A stretch of DNA of 64,000 nt from Elymus sibiricus. Taxonomy: Eukaryota > Streptophyta > Magnoliopsida > Poales > Poaceae. Positions within the stretch are counted from its first letter, which is position 1. Every line of letters begins with the position of its first letter. The stretch lies in contig CM077663.1 in assembly GCA_039707655.1 (NCBI GenBank), positions 435,381,830-435,445,829 on the forward strand, in the 5' to 3' direction. Under the pieces are notes generated by a model. It did not search any database. It saw only the letters and a list, made by a program, of their open reading frames with translations, and was not told where the DNA came from. Shown here piece after piece: positions 1-11,774 of this stretch. Made by a program: the position numbers and the translations under genes.

Positions 1-1501
1 GTGTGACACGTGGCGCGAGGCGATTGGTGCGCGGCTGAAGGCGTGGCACGGCCAGTGGGAGAGGCCCGCGTGTCGGGCGCGGAGACGTCGCCGCGCGAAG
101 CCGGCGTAGTGGCGCATGCGCCTACGCCTGTCTCCTCTGTGCCGCCGGATCCCGAGGAGGACCCGATCTCCTGCGGCGCTGCAGATCCCGAGGAGCATCT
201 GTCTCCTGCTGCGGGACACATGGGATATGACCCGAGTTTTTCACCGTTTTGAGTATTTTCTTCGCAGTTGTCTCCTGTTTCATCAACGCAAAGCTCATGC
301 ATGCCATTAGATGAGTTAGTCAACGAATGATCATCAATATTTTGTCCCCCTTGATCAAAACTAGTGAGATGAGGAGGCAAGAGAAGAATTTCTTCTCGAA
401 GAAGTGCACCAGCATTAGGGTGAAGGTCAGCAAACGGAAATTTTGTTTCATCAAAGACAACATCACGGGAGATGTAAACACGACCCGTGGAGACATCTAG
501 GCACTTGACCCCCTTGTGCTGAGCACTATATCCAAGGAACACACACTGTTTTGATCGAAACATGAGTTTGCGATTATTGTAGGGATGAAGATTGGGCCAA
601 CATGCACACCCAAAAACACGAAGAGACTTATAGTCTGGTTTGGTGTGAAGAAGTCTTTCTACCAGAGTTTCATTATTGATGACATGACTAGGAAGCATGT
701 TGATAATATGAACGGCAGTGAGAAACGCTTCATCCCAAAATTTTAGGGGCATGGAGGCTCTTGCCAAAAGAGCAAGGCCAACTTCAACGATGTGCCTATG
801 CTTACGTTCGGCTGACCCGTTTTGTTGGTGAGCATGAGGGCATGACACATTATGTGAAACACCAAGTGTTTGGAAGAAGGAGTTCAACTTTTCATACTCC
901 CCTCCCCAATTGGACTGGACATCAATAATTTTGCTATCAAATTTGCGTTCAACAAGAGCTTGAAAGTTTTTGAAAACTTGAAACACATCGGATCATTTCT
1001 TTAAAAGATAGATCCAAGAAAATTTACTGTAGTCATCAATGAAACTCACATAATAGGTGTGTCTACCAACAGAATTAGGAGCAGGGCCCCAAACATCAGA
1101 AAAAATCAACTGTAATGGTTTGGTAGAAACACTGGTAGAAACTGGGTAAGGTAATTGATGACTCTTAGCTCTCTGACATGAATCACAAATTGTTTCATTA
1201 TGACGCTCACCAACAAACGGGAGCTTATTTTTCCTAAGCAATTTTTCAACTAAAGAAAAAGAAGCATGTCCTAAACGATCGTGCCATCGTGTGGACGAGA
1301 GCTTGATAGCACCACAAGCTTGCTTATTTGATCTTCTAAACTCCAGAATCAACGGATAGAGGCCGCCGACACATCTACCTCGATAGAGAGTTTTCCTTGT
1401 TGCCTGATCCTTAATCAAAAAGAAGTAAGGGTGAAACTCGAGAAAAACATGATTATCAATGGCAATTCTATGGACAGAAAGAAGACTCTTGTTGGCACTA
1501 G
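1..1501 (-). pseudogene. Ty1/copia pol fragment (GAG-pre-integrase and integrase), truncated
   Basis: Retrotransposon polyprotein on the minus strand, running off the window at base 1. Reading from 1501 downwards I see a GAG-pre-integrase segment (HRIAIDNHVFLEFHPYF), the integrase zinc finger (HDRLGHAS ... CDSCQRAKS), and the integrase core with IFSDVWGP (first Asp), QSNWGGEY at about 900-920, and HQQNGSAERKHRH (Glu). The frame is then open to base 1 through CVFLGYS and the Ser/Pro-rich linker before reverse transcriptase, which lies outside the window. It is broken by one in-frame TGA at 993-995. The second catalytic Asp is Asn (codon at 909-911). The 5' side is cut off at 1501 by CACTA-type sequence, and no gag or protease is found beyond it. 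A dead fragment; family assignment is secure. Confidence 0.9.
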
Positions 1502-1815
1502 CACTAGTAGAAAACAGGGCTTTCGTCACACCCGGATCGGAGCAATAGTCCCGGTTGCGTTACGAACCGGGACTAATGTGAGCATTAGTCCCGGTTCGAG
1601 CGGCGCGGGCATCAGTCCCGGTTCGAACGGGACCTTTAGTCCCGGTTGGAGACACCAACCGGGACTAAAGGGTTTGTGACCGGCTTCGAACGGTGCCAGC
1701 CCCTTTAGTCCCGGTTGGTATCTCCGGGGGTGCACCAGGGTGGGGTGTAGAAAAACCGGGACTAAGGGGGTGCACCGGGGGTGCACCGGGGTGGGGTGTA
1801 GAAAAACCACTCTCA
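1502..1815. mobile_element. CACTA terminal fragment with TAGTCCCGG palindromes
   Basis: Begins with CACTAGTAGAAAACAGGGC, the same terminus type as the large CACTA element at 27526. It is followed by several copies of TAGTCCCGGTT and its complement AACCGGGACTA, the subterminal repeats expected to bind a TnpA-like protein. No matching right terminus (ending CTACTAGTG) is seen before the sequence changes near 1815, so this is either one truncated end or a deletion derivative. It sits directly in the copia pol frame. The first residues of the longest copia reading frame (1502-1529) come from this terminus. Confidence 0.7.
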
Positions 1816-3967
1816 ATAGCTTTAGGTTGTTTCCTTTCTCTGTCTCATCTTGGCTTGTACAGATTTCCGTCTACTACAATGAGAATTAGCAGAACTCCTG
1901 CTGTTTACTGTCGAAAAAAGATGCACCTCTACAGAATTTTGGTAACTGCTGCTGCAAATGGACCTTTGATACAAGGATGAGGTTTTTTTTCCCTTGCTGT
2001 TATGATTGTATCTCTGTGCTGCAAATGTTGCATCAGAGTCCTGAGACAACAACCTTGTAACCTTGCTAATGATGGTGGTGATCTCTGTGTTTGTTTTACC
2101 AGTTAATGTTCAGATTACTAATTGGTATATCTTTATATTTTCCAGAGGAACATCACCATTTGTTTCTAAAGGATTGATGTGCGAATTAGTTTCTGTGGCT
2201 TTCAGCGAACTCACCTTCCATCATAGTTTTCTTATTGGCACATAGCATGTTGGTCATTTGAGATATATAGATGTGATTCTCTTTATAGCTTCTGATTGAA
2301 ATCGGGTCTGTTTTCCTGGATAATCATGTGTCTTTTTTACTTCCTAGGCCATCGTTATTCAACTTCAGTACGAATGATTCTTGGAGCGGCGATGAATTTG
2401 TGCAATTCTGGGCAGAGAGGACAGGTGCAGATACTATGGAACTGCCAGTGTTATTTGACTTCAGTATCATTGATTCTTGGAGCGACGAGTGATCCTTGGC
2501 AGTGAAGAAAGCCGAGGATATTCCACAATTGTTGTATATATAAGGTAAACATATTCTAGAAGTGAATACCATTTAGGGAAATCATTGTTGACCTGTTCCT
2601 CTAAATGGCATTATACAACAATCTTAGTTTTCATTCTGAGCATTACATTTTAACTTCTTGCAATATCCTTGGATTTCTTTGTGGTTCGAACAGAAGTACA
2701 AGTCACTCGGGGTAAAAGAAAAGAAGTACAGGTTACCCTGTTTAATTAGTCCACATTGTATCTAAACTGTAGAATGGTATTTTTCCTTAATTATATAGAC
2801 AGCGCTCCCATGTTTTGTTATATGCATTACTTTGTTGTTCTTTAGGCTCTACCAACACTTACGGAACAGGTTCTTTCTTGTTTATTCCCATGTTTTGTTC
2901 TCTGCAGTATTTTGTTGTTCTTTATATTTCAGTTTTGTACCCATAAATCAAGTAATGGTGTCATATCAATGATCTTGATGTGGAGGTCATCGATGTAAGT
3001 ACTGAGTAGTAGCAACTATAAATCGATTTAGCACGGTCCTGTATGTGAAACATTTCTCTTGGCTTTCTTTTAAATGAGTTAGAAGACCACTGGCTTGTGA
3101 AGTCTTAACTTTCATGCTGATCATGATTGAAGCTTCAAGTATGACCTAATGGCCGAGCAGAACATGTTACCCTCAGAGCAGAACTGTGCCACGGGCCAAG
3201 GCAGCTGTCCCCATCTCAGAAGACCCCAGTGCAAGAAGCCATTGTAGCAGAGCAGAGGTAAGTCATGTTGATCATCACTATGCTTATGTTTGCGAGTTCA
3301 TATATAGAGACTTATCATGAAATTTGCGTGACTTGCTTGCCTTCCATCTATAAATAGGACCTGCCTGATGCAGTTGTGGACTCCAATCGTTGACCTAGTC
3401 CTGAAAACCTATCCAAAAAGTAAAACTTTGTTCTATTGTCAGTTTCATCCGAGTATGACTAATTTTGTCTGCAACAACACAGAGGATGGCTTCCCTACAC
3501 TCGCATGGGCGTCAGTTCATCCTCTGATTTCTAATTGTGTTGATAGCTTCATGACCTTCATGGAGTGATGCCCGAAGAAGGCGGATGCGAATGCTGCTTA
3601 ATGGGGGTGGGGCCAGGACTTACCCCGGGGTGCCACGCTGGCTGGAGGTGCGGCGCGTGTCAGTCAGACGCCACACAAAAGGGTCAGGCGAGTGAATTTT
3701 TTTGCACGAACGGTTCGCTTTGTGAATTTGTTGTGTCCATTTTGCCGCTCCTTGCAGTGTTGCTTTTTGAAATGCAGCATCAAATTTAATAATGATATTG
3801 ACTGTCAAAGTTACATGCATGACAAATCACAAGTGTACGCATACATAAAAAAAATACATATCCTCGGCCACACGTTCTTGGCGTGTCCATTGCATTTGAA
3901 TTTCGAAAGACTAGAGCAGGAAAACAGAGGCTGTACACGTACGTCTGTAGTCGCCGACTGCTTGAAA
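1816..3967. other. Unassigned AT-rich sequence without a convincing gene
   Basis: About 2.1 kb with no ORF over about 105 codons and no recognised repeat. Possible splice signals are scattered through it (TTCCTAG before 2348, AAATAG before 3359), so it could hold pieces of a decayed or non-coding transcript. I cannot assemble a gene model. One candidate exon is listed separately at 2348-2492. Confidence 0.4.
2348..2492 (+). CDS. Possible terminal exon, unrecognised acidic peptide
   Basis: After a pyrimidine-rich TTCCTAG acceptor-like site, the frame from 2349 encodes 47 residues ending at TGA 2490-2492. The peptide is acidic and aromatic and contains a repeated motif, LFNFSTNDSWSGDE followed 28 codons later by LFDFSIIDSWSDE. 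The repeat at protein level is the only reason to suspect coding. I do not recognise the family, and no partner exon was found upstream. It could equally be chance. Confidence 0.2.
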
Positions 3968-4042
3968 GCTCGGTGGCATGGCTCCTTCAGAGCTATCTAC
4001 AGCTGAATCAGCCATAGCTCTGAAGGAGCCATGCCACTGAGC
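3968..4042. ncRNA. Near-perfect 75-nt stem-loop, miRNA-like foldback
   Basis: The left arm 3968-3996 (GCTCGGTGGCATGGCTCC...) pairs along its whole 29 nt with 4014-4042, with one G-U pair and no bulge when read on the plus strand; the loop is 17 nt. Arm length and loop size suit a plant miRNA or young inverted-duplication locus. The mature sequence does not match a conserved miRNA I can recall. No promoter is evident. Strand and expression are unknown; it could also be a small palindromic transposon remnant. Confidence 0.45.
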
Positions 4043-4960
4043 ATTATTATACCTAGGCATATACAGCTTTCGGTAGCGATCTAGAGGGGGACTGACGGGG
4101 AGGATATTGATCGCATCTGTGCTTAAGCACAGAATAGCACTTTCGTTTACACAAGAAATTTTGCTATGATGGTGTGTCAACTACAGTACTTTGCTAAGGC
4201 ATATGGTTACATCTTTCGCAAATCGACCATAAGAATGGTCATGTAATTTGTTCCTCCCAGCCTCACTTCACATGAACAGCAGTATGAGGCCACTTTACTA
4301 ACCATGGTTTGTCGTCACTGAAAACAAAAAATACCTCTTAATCTAATATTTTTAATTACAAAGGATGAAAGGAAGCTATTCTGATGCCAGATACATACAT
4401 GCATCGCCCTGCCGGCAGATAAGTGGAATCTTAGCCTCTCCAAGACTGAATCTTGCTGCCGGATTGCACTGTTTACTGTTATCCGGGCTGTCCATCTCTA
4501 TCAGTTGCTCTTGCAAAACCATATGTGCTTCAGTTGTTGGATAGTCAGGTAACCAACCGGGGAGCGTTCTTGCAACTAAAAACATCAATCACTTCACTTG
4601 ATGCAAACTCTGGTGTCGGGTGCTGAATTAGAGCATATCTTCTGTGTATGTAAAAACTGCAAGCCTTTGGTGTTTCTGCACTACTAGTAGCTAATGGCGC
4701 AGTAGTAGCGCGCAGCCTATCCTGCGGGACAAATTGTCCATCCATCCATCCATCCATACATTCAATGATTTATCAAGACAAGAAGAGAAAGAAAAGGAAT
4801 TAATTTTGACATTCTGATGACGGGAGAAGAACAATTTGTTGAAGAAGAAGAAGGGGAATTTGGAGACATGGACATGGATTACAAAGACTCTCTGTCTGTC
4901 CCCACTATTTGGGGGCAAATCCAACAAGAAGCAAAATCTCCAAGGCTTGAATGATAATTA
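4043..4960. other. Intergenic sequence 3' of the CAF1-like gene
   Basis: No gene or TE end recognised. Contains a short (TCCA)n run near 4737-4756. The part next to 4960 is presumably 3' untranslated sequence of the minus-strand CAF1-like gene. Confidence 0.4.
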
Positions 4961-5746
4961 TCAGGTGAGACCCAATCCTCGAATATATTCCTCGCTACGG
5001 CCCTTCTTACGAAGCATCTCCAAGGTTCTATTTAAACTGGCCATGTGCTTGGCCTCTTCCCTCTTGTACCAGAGGAGCTCACGCACGTCGGCCGCGCCCA
5101 GCCCCGACAGGAAGGCGTTGTACCCTACCATGAGCTCCCTGAAATCCAACTTCCTCGCCAGCCAAAGGAAGCGCTCAAACGCGGCGTCGCCGGAGGTGCC
5201 CGCGGCCGGGGGCTCCATGGCGCCCACGGTGGTCCACTCCGTCAGCACCTTGAGGTCGTAGAGCCGGGGGAAGAAGGCGTTGCACAGGTGCAGGAACCTG
5301 TCGCGGCTGCCCGGGAGAGCGCCGCCGTTGAGGTGCCTGACCAGGTAGGCCATGTCGTGGGCGCCGTCCCATGTGACCCAGATGCAGCTGGGCGACCTCG
5401 CGCGGCTGCACGCGCCCAGCGCCCCGCACACGCGGTAGGGATCCGCCTCGCCCTCGGCCCCGCCTAGGTGGAACCGCCACACGCGGCCGCCGGTGCCCGG
5501 GGCCAGATCGCCGTCGAGGTTGAGGAGGGCCAGTCCGACCTGCGCGGACGGCACGCCGTCGACAGCGGCGCGGACGGCCTCGTAGGTGCCGTCCAGGGTG
5601 CGCGGCGGGAATGGCGGCGCCCGTAGATCCAGCGAAGTCGCCATGGCCACGATGGGGAAATCGCGGGAGAAGGCGCGGAGGAGGGACAACTCCTCCTCCT
5701 CGTTGCTGGCCCGGACGTCGACGACCTGCAACTTCCGCCGAGACAT
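4961..5746 (-). CDS. CAF1-like (CCR4-NOT deadenylase family) protein, probable pseudo-enzyme
   Basis: Single-exon gene of 261 codons, close to the usual 270-290 aa of plant CAF1 proteins. CAF1 is a DEDD-type poly(A) 3'-exonuclease of the CCR4-NOT complex. The ATG at 5746 is chosen because it starts the recognisable domain: MSRRKLQVVDVRASNEEEE matches the family's opening (a Val-rich strand, then N-x-EEE). Later landmarks are also present: TWDGAHDMAYLV (second DEDD Asp), FFPRLYDLKVL, and a GDAAF segment standing where families have SDSLLT (last Asp). The first catalytic block, normally MDTEFPG, reads AMATSLDL, so Asp and Glu are both absent. The frame extends upstream to 5914 without similarity. 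GC-rich with no stops or frameshifts. Possibly a non-catalytic adaptor. Family confident, function inferred. Confidence 0.75.
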   Translation of the reverse strand: MSRRKLQVVDVRASNEEEELSLLRAFSRDFPIVAMATSLDLRAPPFPPRTLDGTYEAVRAAVDGVPSAQVGLALLNLDGDLAPGTGGRVWRFHLGGAEGEADPYRVCGALGACSRARSPSCIWVTWDGAHDMAYLVRHLNGGALPGSRDRFLHLCNAFFPRLYDLKVLTEWTTVGAMEPPAAGTSGDAAFERFLWLARKLDFRELMVGYNAFLSGLGAADVRELLWYKREEAKHMASLNRTLEMLRKKGRSEEYIRGLGLT

Positions 5747-6101
5747 GCTCCCCCGCCACGCAAAGGAAAAAATCGGGCCTTTCTCCCTCCTCCCTCCCTC
5801 CCTCCCTCGCCTGCTGCTCTCCTCGTCCCCAAGGCCCCAATTTATCATTGGGGATTGATTCTCCGATCTGTAGGTGGACACGGATTTGGATTTCGTTTCG
5901 CGGGAGAATTGCAACTCGCCCCATCCCTTTCCGCCAATTCTGAAACACCCGCCTCGAATCCCAATTCTCTTATCTTTTGTTTTTTTGGACGGGTCCGGCC
6001 AGCATTCAAGTCCTTATGCCGCGCTGTAAAAAAAAAAGGAGCCCACATGATGGCACGTCCGCTGTCTTGCTCATATTTTTTTATTCCTACTCTTTAACTA
6101 T
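5747..6101. other. Upstream region of the CAF1-like gene
   Basis: Contains a CT-rich tract (about 5785-5815) that fits the 5' leader of the minus-strand CAF1-like gene. No other feature seen. Confidence 0.35.
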
Positions 6102-7163
6102 CAGAGCAACTCCAACCGGACGGACTCAAACGGACGCGCGATTTGTTCGTTTGGGTCGGCATGTTCATCTTATTTTTCGTTTGCATCGGCCGTGCGTCCA
6201 ACGCGTCGACCCATTTTTCGTCTACGCGGCCGGCTTGCGGTCAATTTTTATCGTTTTGCCACATATGTATAAAATTTGACCCTAGATAACATAGTTCAAT
6301 AAAAATACAAATATTGCATAGTTCGAGAGCCACATAAATACCTCATAGTTTACAAGCCAAATAAACATTAAATTGTCTCAAATACATTCGAAAGAAAAGA
6401 TGACCGATACATCCATTCCTTGTCAACATGAACCCACATATGGTCAACCAAATCATTTTGCAGCTGCATGTGAGTTTTCCAATCACGCATTTGATGATGA
6501 AACTCGGTGAACTGTGCAAACGTTGTCGCTCCTCCATGCTCAGGCACAAACATTGTCACCCTGAAACTGAAACCCTTGATCGTAAAGACGTTCTGGACGC
6601 TCATCCTCTACGATCATGTTGTGCATTATCACACATGCAGTCATCATCTCCCAAAGCTTATGGGTGCTCCAAGTTCTTGCAGGATACCGAACAATGCCCC
6701 ATCAAGATTGCAGAACACCAAAGGCACGCTCCACATCCTTCCTAGCACTCTCTTGCTCTTGGGAAAATCTCTTTCTCTTCTCTCCTACAGGTTTGGGGAT
6801 TGTCTTGACAAGAATAGTCCATTGTGAATAGATACCGTCAGCTAGATAGTATCCATTGTTGTAGTGGTGGCTATTGATCTCAACATTGACCTCCGGGCAA
6901 TTGCATTCTGCCATCCTAGCAAACACCGGAGAGCGCTGGAGCACATTAATATCGTTTTGAGATCCAGCCATGCCGAAGAACCAAATCTAGTGATCTTGTG
7001 AAGCAACGGCCTGAAGTATGACAATGCAAGCTCGGACATGGCCCTTATACTGCCCCTGCCAAGCAGAAGGGCAGTTTTTCCTCCTCCAGTGCATACAATC
7101 TATGCTACCAAGCATCCCCGGGAACCCCGTGCTGGCATTCATTGCCATCAACCATGTTGTATC
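6102..7163 (-). pseudogene. PIF/Harbinger transposase, truncated and decayed
   Basis: Begins with the Triticeae Harbinger-type end AGAGCAACTCCAACCGGAC near 6102. On the minus strand from 7163 it encodes a DDE_Tnp_4-type core: [14 protein letters not shown] (first Asp), [29 protein letters not shown] (second Asp), GYYLADGIYSQW, and RKDVERAFGVLQ (Glu). The C-terminal part HGGATTFAQFTEFHHQMRDW lies near 6490-6560. In-frame stops follow AVASQDH (near 6986) and FGVLQS (near 6702), and a frameshift precedes the C-terminal part. The N-terminal portion is missing because copia LTR1 begins at 7164 and the lost part does not reappear beyond the array at 24314. Inactive. Confidence 0.85.
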
Positions 7164-9327
7164 TGTAGGGTAACGCAGCAGAAAACAAAAATTTTCCGAC
7201 CTACGCACCAGCCCAGGACCACTATGGAGACTGCATACAAGGTTTGATCATTTTCGTTACCGACTCGTAGCGCAGCGGAAGTAGAGTCGATGACGAACGG
7301 CGGTGCAGATCCCCGCAGCTAGGATTTTACAACCTCCCAACCGCGAGGATGTATACCCTCGTCTGCCCCGCGGACAGCCCTCCGGGAGGCGGTCGGACAG
7401 TCCCCCGGACGGTGTCGCGGACAGCCCTTCGGGAGGACCTCCGAAACTTGGACTGTCACTCGGACAGCCCTTCGGGAGGACCTCCAAAACTCGGACGGTC
7501 ACACGGACAGCCCTTCGGGAGGCACTCTCGAACTAAGACCGAAACTACGATCTCTCTACAGAGTTGCACACATACGGTGTCATCTATCCGGCAGGGCTTC
7601 GCCGTCCAGAACTAGTTCCTGCCGGAACCCAGACAGCCTTTCGGCTCTACGAAACTATTTCGCTGGGAGGGAGAGAGAAGGCCAGATCATGCATGGCTTG
7701 TGTATGTGAGAAAGAGTGAGATTTTGGGCAGCCCACTCACCTCTATTTATAGGAAAACCAAGGGCTAGGATGGGCATTTCAAAAATACCAAAACTTGCTC
7801 ATGAAGGAAACACTTTCCAAGGGCAAAATGGGAAAGCAAGTGGGCAAGTGGGGCTCCAAGGTGGAGCCCACTTCTTGGCCGGCCACAACCCTTGTGGGGG
7901 CCCCCCAAGGTGGTCCCCATCCATCCATCCCTTCTAGAAGCCTTTTGGGAAAATATCCCAAAAGGTACTTTTCCAAAAATATCCCAAAAAGCACTTTCAC
8001 TATTCACGACGACATATTTCAGCGTCTGATCGAACTGAAAATATTCATGTGGGCTTAGAAAATTTCCAGTACCCACCAAAATAATTTTCAACGCGAGCCA
8101 GAACAATTCCGGTTTAGTGATTTTCATCTGCGAAAAGCATCTGAAGCGGTTTCGGCAGCTCCGGAACATTTCCGGTTTTCATTCCGGAAAATTCCAGAAA
8201 GTTTCCAGAATGATTCTAGCACCCTCCAAGAATTATCATGCATGTGCCAAAACCAATTTGACTTTATGGTATCCTCTGAAACAACTTTTCAGTTTCACCG
8301 GAACTCATCCGGTGACCTCTCTGCGGAACTTTTCCGCTGTCCGAAACTTTTCCGGTGTCCGAAACTTTTTTCGGTGTTTTTCTCTCAGACTCCCTATCTA
8401 GTATTCAGCAGATAGATGACCCTTAAGCGTGTGACCCTATAGGTTCGGTGAAGCATAGACATGACCCGGAACCCCTTCCGATCAATGATCAACATCGGAG
8501 CCGTGGACACCCATATTGACCCCTATACCCACACGAATGAATATTCGAGTGAACCTCCAGTTGCTGTGTGCTATTCCTGTTGCTTCGCGATATGTTACAA
8601 ATACCCGAGGTGAGAAACATCGGCATCCTCGTGGATCAACACTTGTCCACAATGCCAGTTACCTCGTTGCCGGTTTTTGTTCTCTTTTCTCGTTTCTGTG
8701 TTCCGGCATCCCTGTGATCAAATCACAATGTGTCTGGCCAGACGATGATGGATACCGTAACACCGAGAGGGCCCAGAGATATCTCTCCATCGTCGGAGGA
8801 GCAAATCCCAATCTTGAGCTATCAAGTTACTTGACATACTTTTCCATGAACCCGTAAGCCGCCGTAATAGCCACCCATTTACGGATGACGTTTAACAAAC
8901 CCCAAAGTTCATGAAGCAAGCATGAAGAAACTCGATACTCTCATGGTCTAAGGAATTATGCAAACGTTAACCATCTCTGTGTTATAAACCATTAACTTAT
9001 GACGAATGAATCTCATAGCATAACATCAATCGGGTCGATTCAACACAAGTGTTCTACCAACAATTGTGCCCTCAAAATTGCCGGCATAGCCATGCCCATG
9101 ATCAGGAAAACAGGATCATCATGCAATACTTGAGCCAGTCCAAGAGGCTTGACTAGGAATACATTTTACCGTTTATTATCCCACACGTGCATATGAGTCT
9201 TCCTTCGAGCCTCGTGGTTATTGCAGACTCGAGAACCATAGCAGTTATAGCATGGAACATAAACCTAATTATGAACAGGGAGATAATCAATAACATTTAT
9301 TATTGCCTCTAGGGCATATCTCCTACA
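7164..9327 (-). repeat. LTR1 (3' LTR of the array)
   Basis: TGTAGGG ... TCCTACA, 2164 bp. A TATAAATAG box on the minus strand lies at about 7742-7750. This copy differs from LTR2 and LTR3 in a block near 7665-7740 and at scattered bases towards 9230. GGACAGCCCTTCGGGAGG-type short repeats occur at 7370-7530. Confidence 0.9.
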
Positions 9328-11069
9328 GACTCCCACTTGCACTAGAGTCAATAATCTAGTCAACGCTAATGCACTTTACACCTATGGCATACTGGTGTAA
9401 AATATGCTTCGCATGTGGTATAGCCTGATGTCCAACGGATCTGACAACTTCAGCTCCGTGTGTAACTTTGCATATCCTCGCGTTTTCACGCTTTCACAAA
9501 ATTCATATTTTGTGTGGACTTGGCTTTGCATATGTGTGAATCATTGGTCGAAACCTGATTCCTCAGACTGAGCTATGGAGCAACTATCTGCAATAGTGTC
9601 CCATAGACCAAAGCCCTCTTGGAACCATACTAAGTTCATGAATGAACTATATGATTCAACAACTTCTTTGTCGCTTCTTAAGCATCAACATACTTAGCCT
9701 TTGTTATAGAATTCGCCACAGTATCTTGTTTGGAACAGTTTCCAACTACCGTGCCACCATATTGTGTATTACACAAAAAACCCTTAATTTAAATCGAAAA
9801 TCGCATGGAGCATTGATGAAGACTGTTTCGATGTAACCTTTTACAACGAACTCTTCATGATCTCCGCTTGCGAGAAAACATGTCATCAGTACTGCTCTAG
9901 TACTCAATGACATCTTTCACTGTTGTCCCATGATCTGTACTTTTGATCACTTTGGTATCTATACTCGCAACAACTTTGGAGTATTGGACATATCTGGTTG
10001 TTTTTACATACTATGGAATACATGATCAATCCAAACACAAGAGTGTGTGGAATCTTCATCATGTATTTTACTCATCAGTGTTTTGGGACACCGAGTCTTG
10101 CAAAAACTCTTTCCATGTGACTTCGGCAAGAATCACTCCTTGGCGTTTTTAAATGCTAAAAGTTTTTAGCATCTTGTCAATATGTATTCATTGCTTAGCC
10201 CCATTAGGTAAATCTATCTCCATAGATCATCATGCCTAATATTGGGGCTATTTAGCCTAAGCACTTCATCGAAAAACTATTTTCAAACGAAGTCCTAATT
10301 CGTGTCAAGAAATTTATTTCCAATTAACAATGTGTCAAGTACACAAGGTTTTTAGAAATATTATTATGCTCCCACTTACTTTCTTGAATCACAAGCATCT
10401 TCGATACCCATTTGATGAAGTCAAACCCCTTTGACCATTCCATCAAAAACGAAGATTCCAACTCCACTTTGCTCTCTTCTGTCCATCGCTGGAACTCTGA
10501 AGTTTGCATACTTACTAGCATCCTCTGGATCGACAAATTACTTTGGACTGTATCACATACAAGTCCTAGGTTTCATTTCCATCAGACGGAAATCCTTTTG
10601 TCATCCATGTTTCATATCTCATGATTGAAATATGTATTAATTGCTAGTTCAACCCGAACCGACTTTAAGCATCGCTACGGTGAGACAATCTCATCCTAGT
10701 CAACTCCTTGAACTTGTTATTGCAACAAGTCGAGCTTTATGGATAAAACATTTTATCCGTATCAGTATTTAGTTCCATAAATATTCGTTAGACTCTAAGT
10801 CTTCCGAAAGGTGTATCAAGATTTTAATCTCGAATCACTTATATGGAAACTATCTCGGATTGTATTGGCATTTAGCCAATTCCGGAGTCAGGGCCCATCA
10901 ACGCTTCCTTGTGTATTGTAGGTATACTGTTGTCTAACAACAATATCTCGTTTGTGCACCTGATAGGTTTGCACGAGCTTTGCCTACGTGGTTCAGCTGC
11001 AAGTTCGACCGAAGTCCATACATTTTATTGTAGAGACTTCCGTATCAGTCGCAGTAGGAAACTCCGGAA

Positions 11070-11774
11070 TCACTTCCAAGGTTTCTTTCCTTTGAGCTGA
11101 CGACGAAGATACTGGTTATCTCGTCGAGTTGCACTGTCCTCCCACTCACCTTTTGAAAGAACTATTCTCTTTAAAAGCATACCGTTTTGCGGCAAAACCC
11201 TTTGCCTCGGTATAGTGGTGGGGGAATACCCAATGACTTGGGATAACCTTACAAAGTAGCACTTGTCTGATTTGGAATAGGTTTGTAACCTTTTACACAA
11301 GCCCCATATTCCAAATGTTAAGAAAAGATATAACATGGTTGGGCGTACCACACCATGGCGTCATTTCAACAGACCTGATGGAGCTCTTTTCAGTGTAAAA
11401 GCCGCAGTCTCTAAAGCATCACTCTATAAAAGGGATAATGGAAAATTTATTTATGTCATCTTTGATCTTACCATGTCATAAATGGTTCGATTACATCTTC
11501 ACGGACTTTTCACTTGCAGTGGTGTTCCGGGAGGTGCAAGTTATGAAACCCCTTTCATAACTCATCAGACATTCGCTAAACTAGTAACTCAAATATTCCT
11601 TTCTGCAATCGAATTGTAGAAACATAATTTTCTTGTAACAATAACTTCTACTTCATTTTTGAAAACCTTATGAATGAATTCAAAAGATCCAGACTTACGT
11701 CTCAACAAGTAAATATCCATATATCTACTTGAGTCATTTCTGAAGATAGATAAATCCACTACTTGCAACAACAT
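11070..11774 (-). pseudogene. Decayed copia integrase in internal domain A
   Basis: On the minus strand, FRNDSSRYMDIYLLRRKSGS corresponds to the integrase FTDDYSRYGYIYLL-type block. It is followed by APPGTP (PPGTPQWNG block, catalytic region lost), ALETAAFTLKRAPS, and KSDKCYFV (the CVFIGY block). Several in-frame stops separate these pieces. Typical BARE/Angela-lineage order, non-functional. Confidence 0.75.

Noticed and set aside
5045..5948. Several ORFs of 90-257 codons on both strands over the CAF1-like gene
   Set aside because: GC-rich shadow frames of the real gene with Arg/Pro/Gly-rich composition and no domain.
7303..7615. ORFs with DSPSGGPPKLG repeats in the LTRs (also 14798-15110 and 22287-22599)
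   Set aside because: Short direct repeats inside non-coding LTR sequence, antisense to the element.
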